From positions 1 to 32,179 of the forward strand of contig RHPI01001618.1 in NCBI GenBank assembly GCA_009103225.1: a stretch of DNA of 32,179 nucleotides, in the 5' to 3' direction. Every line of letters begins with the position of its first letter. The stretch's first letter is position 1. This document shows positions 31,701 to 32,179 of the stretch, piece by piece. A model generated the notes under the pieces. It was not told the origin of the DNA, made no database searches, and saw only the letters and a program-made list of their open reading frames with translations. A program made the position numbers and the translations under genes. The stretch comes from Chlorokybus atmophyticus. Taxonomy: Eukaryota > Streptophyta > Chlorokybophyceae > Chlorokybales > Chlorokybaceae.

Positions 31701-32179
31701 GTTGGCGCAACAATTGAGGGGGGTAATCGCCCCGCTGCTGCCTCCTTTGGTCGAAGACATGCCTGAGGATCAACGCGATGCAGGGCGAGGGTACCTCACC
31801 TCGCAAGGGGACACCACACAACGAGGAGGAGCTGGTATGGTGGGGGAGCAACAACTCCGTATCGCACTCATCCGGCAAGCAGTCATGTTGCACAGGCCTG
31901 AGGGCAACACATTAAGACAGATGATGGGGATGCAAGACGGCAGCGCCGCGCGAGCTCGTCTCGTGACATGGCTCGTTGCCAATCACCCTGCTGTCCCCCT
32001 GTTTGCCTTTGGCAGCCGGGCATCATGGTTGGGGGCATTCGTTCGTTCGCTGCGACAAGCATACGACGAGGCTGCCACCACAGCCCCGGACACGCTGGAG
32101 GGAGTGCAGGAGGCAATGCTTCGGCTGCCAGGGGTGGAAGCCGCACGGCAACGGCGACGCATTGCCATTGCTCATGAGC
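28708..32179 (+). CDS. Retrotransposon Gag-type polyprotein, open at the window end
   Basis: An uninterrupted frame of 1157 codons starts at the first ATG after an in-frame TAG (28657-28659) and runs off the window. Residues about 90-140 (LDEFIIKFHSKMRQQ) and 275-390 (LRRFRRKPNEDPLRLYSKLEGLL) resemble the capsid region of Ty3/gypsy Gag, separated by an unusual Ala/Glu-rich stretch of about 130 residues. A CCHC zinc knuckle is at 429-442 (CHRCGRHGHYQKEC). A second at 451-464 has Tyr in place of the last Cys. An Asn/Gly repeat tract follows (about 476-535), then a Thr/Ala/Ser-rich linker. From about 780 there is a mostly helical-looking region without a family I recognise. Gag coats and packages the element RNA. 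Protease and pol are expected beyond the window. Whether it belongs with the methyltransferase element cannot be told here. Confidence 0.85.
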   Translation, partial: MSRPTPFSPIDEGDLSSWSPTTNLTYERTSDGSIDRSSRGSRSISGFTPLHSTPRHQASPLSSDSDDNEMESSSSTTSLRFSGRAGTTSLDEFIIKFHSKMRQQALKNKDWSDEISFHIAAQYLDYEAHDVWKSVAELHRVDGYGELASTIASASLHRPTGVVPPATSVAVTGLSIAAALKQAEEEEPELVLVNLTPAEVESKEATHRVRILDRSAVIIEGQRAAQQATAAEWGTPLPPATPGSRAGGSTFTLGSVALRAPAISVGAAISDSPLKDLYAALRRTFPPQTTSKVEELRRFRRKPNEDPLRLYSKLEGLLKDTDYRIVTEEAAAVIYVNELDAALSESTRLTLNYSRPLGYTLKEAFETAQAIHKRAVYEKAVLDTNRSASRPMAGTSAEPLRRDRSRESQGIHYKDKRSAHAALVAPVLCHRCGRHGHYQKECTEDYGNLVCDHCHKTGHLETVYWLKFPELLPPIGYNNSNNAGGYRGRNNHNNNGGYNNSNHAGGHNNSNNAGGRNNGNNAGGHNPNNNSNADARKEEAGYRGKNRPPQHKGLEKRPRAGAAAVKAPTNPPASDQVAALMARVAQLEENKEQDYQACYAARWALMAPKRDRDIPTPSRVQPSRRARREAGASSTAASSDATSGAASAATTTAGTTPSTTPSASTPTTTAGVNTLGTTLFPVTESTHAAATMVVGFVSGESTTSASIGATTSTVPAATLTSATSVTTTAAGATTIASSIAAMPTAPFPESRTAPPPALDVTQQVPRGPQAERAWASILRNVEPTTIAYGPGGQRTTRVARDDRILPLPPPEYHTLPELTQQQLEDEILAGTAPEMRDRLFGVTYRRPAVLELAIQLFLALHAQLQDAPSQSRQPMPAQRIDFEPSPLDPLGLRRQKHQDLVVTMADIALGADPALRGLTPGSRQERFSALEQAHRYRMDQAAQVDARRQAYEAAHAVIVPTVAPGHAASASTAPTTAHATALAIEQAGHATVADQARALAQQLRGVIAPLLPPLVEDMPEDQRDAGRGYLTSQGDTTQRGGAGMVGEQQLRIALIRQAVMLHRPEGNTLRQMMGMQDGSAARARLVTWLVANHPAVPLFAFGSRASWLGAFVRSLRQAYDEAATTAPDTLEGVQEAMLRLPGVEAARQRRRIAIAHE
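30133..30312 (+). repeat. Asn/Gly-rich tandem repeat within Gag
   Basis: Degenerate copies of a unit reading AGG-x-NN-x-NN follow the zinc knuckles: YNNSNNAGG, HNNSNNAGG, RNNGNNAGG and HNPNNNSN. The DNA is a matching AAC/GCTGGTGGC repeat. Low-complexity Asn/Gly tracts next to zinc knuckles often aid RNA binding or assembly; that role here is inference. Confidence 0.85.

Overview
The window reads as nuclear DNA of a green-lineage eukaryote, most likely an alga. The reasons are two intron-rich housekeeping genes with GT-AG introns (one with 37 exons), an eIF1 and a UTP20 start that resemble plant proteins, a plant-type telo-box before eIF1, and a Ty3/gypsy retrotransposon carrying a cytosine-C5 DNA methyltransferase, a combination known from charophytes and dinoflagellates. 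The species cannot be fixed from the sequence. Single N's at 503 and 7107 mark scaffold joins, so order across them is not certain.

Layout. 1-502: end of an integrase gene, nearly identical to 4549-5050, stopping at an N. 505-5435 (+): a 5'-truncated Ty3/gypsy element with the tail of an aspartic protease, a complete DNMT3-like methyltransferase, then in the -1 frame reverse transcriptase, RNase H and integrase ending in a C4HC3 PHD finger. A polypurine tract and the start of an LTR follow (5473-5723). 5723-6901: a second, frameshifted internal RT/RNase H fragment of the same family. 7046-7107: 61 C's and an N. 7488-8318 (+): three-exon eIF1/SUI1. 8319-10570: intergenic. 10571-23290 (-): a 37-exon gene for UTP20, a large HEAT-repeat factor of the small-subunit processome; all 37 exons join in phase to 2609 codons. 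23530-24722: DNA transposon with long terminal inverted repeats. About 24949-27890 (-): a decayed second Ty3/gypsy element. 27891-32179 (+): a third LTR element inserted into the second, with a 1157-codon open Gag-type frame running off the window end.

The two cellular genes both serve ribosome production and translation: UTP20 in 18S rRNA maturation, eIF1 in start-codon selection. The rest is mobile DNA. The most notable object is the first retrotransposon, which joins a chromatin writer (DNA methyltransferase) and a probable histone reader (PHD finger) to its pol machinery. The Gag frame at the right end could belong to the same or a related family, but the window does not prove it.
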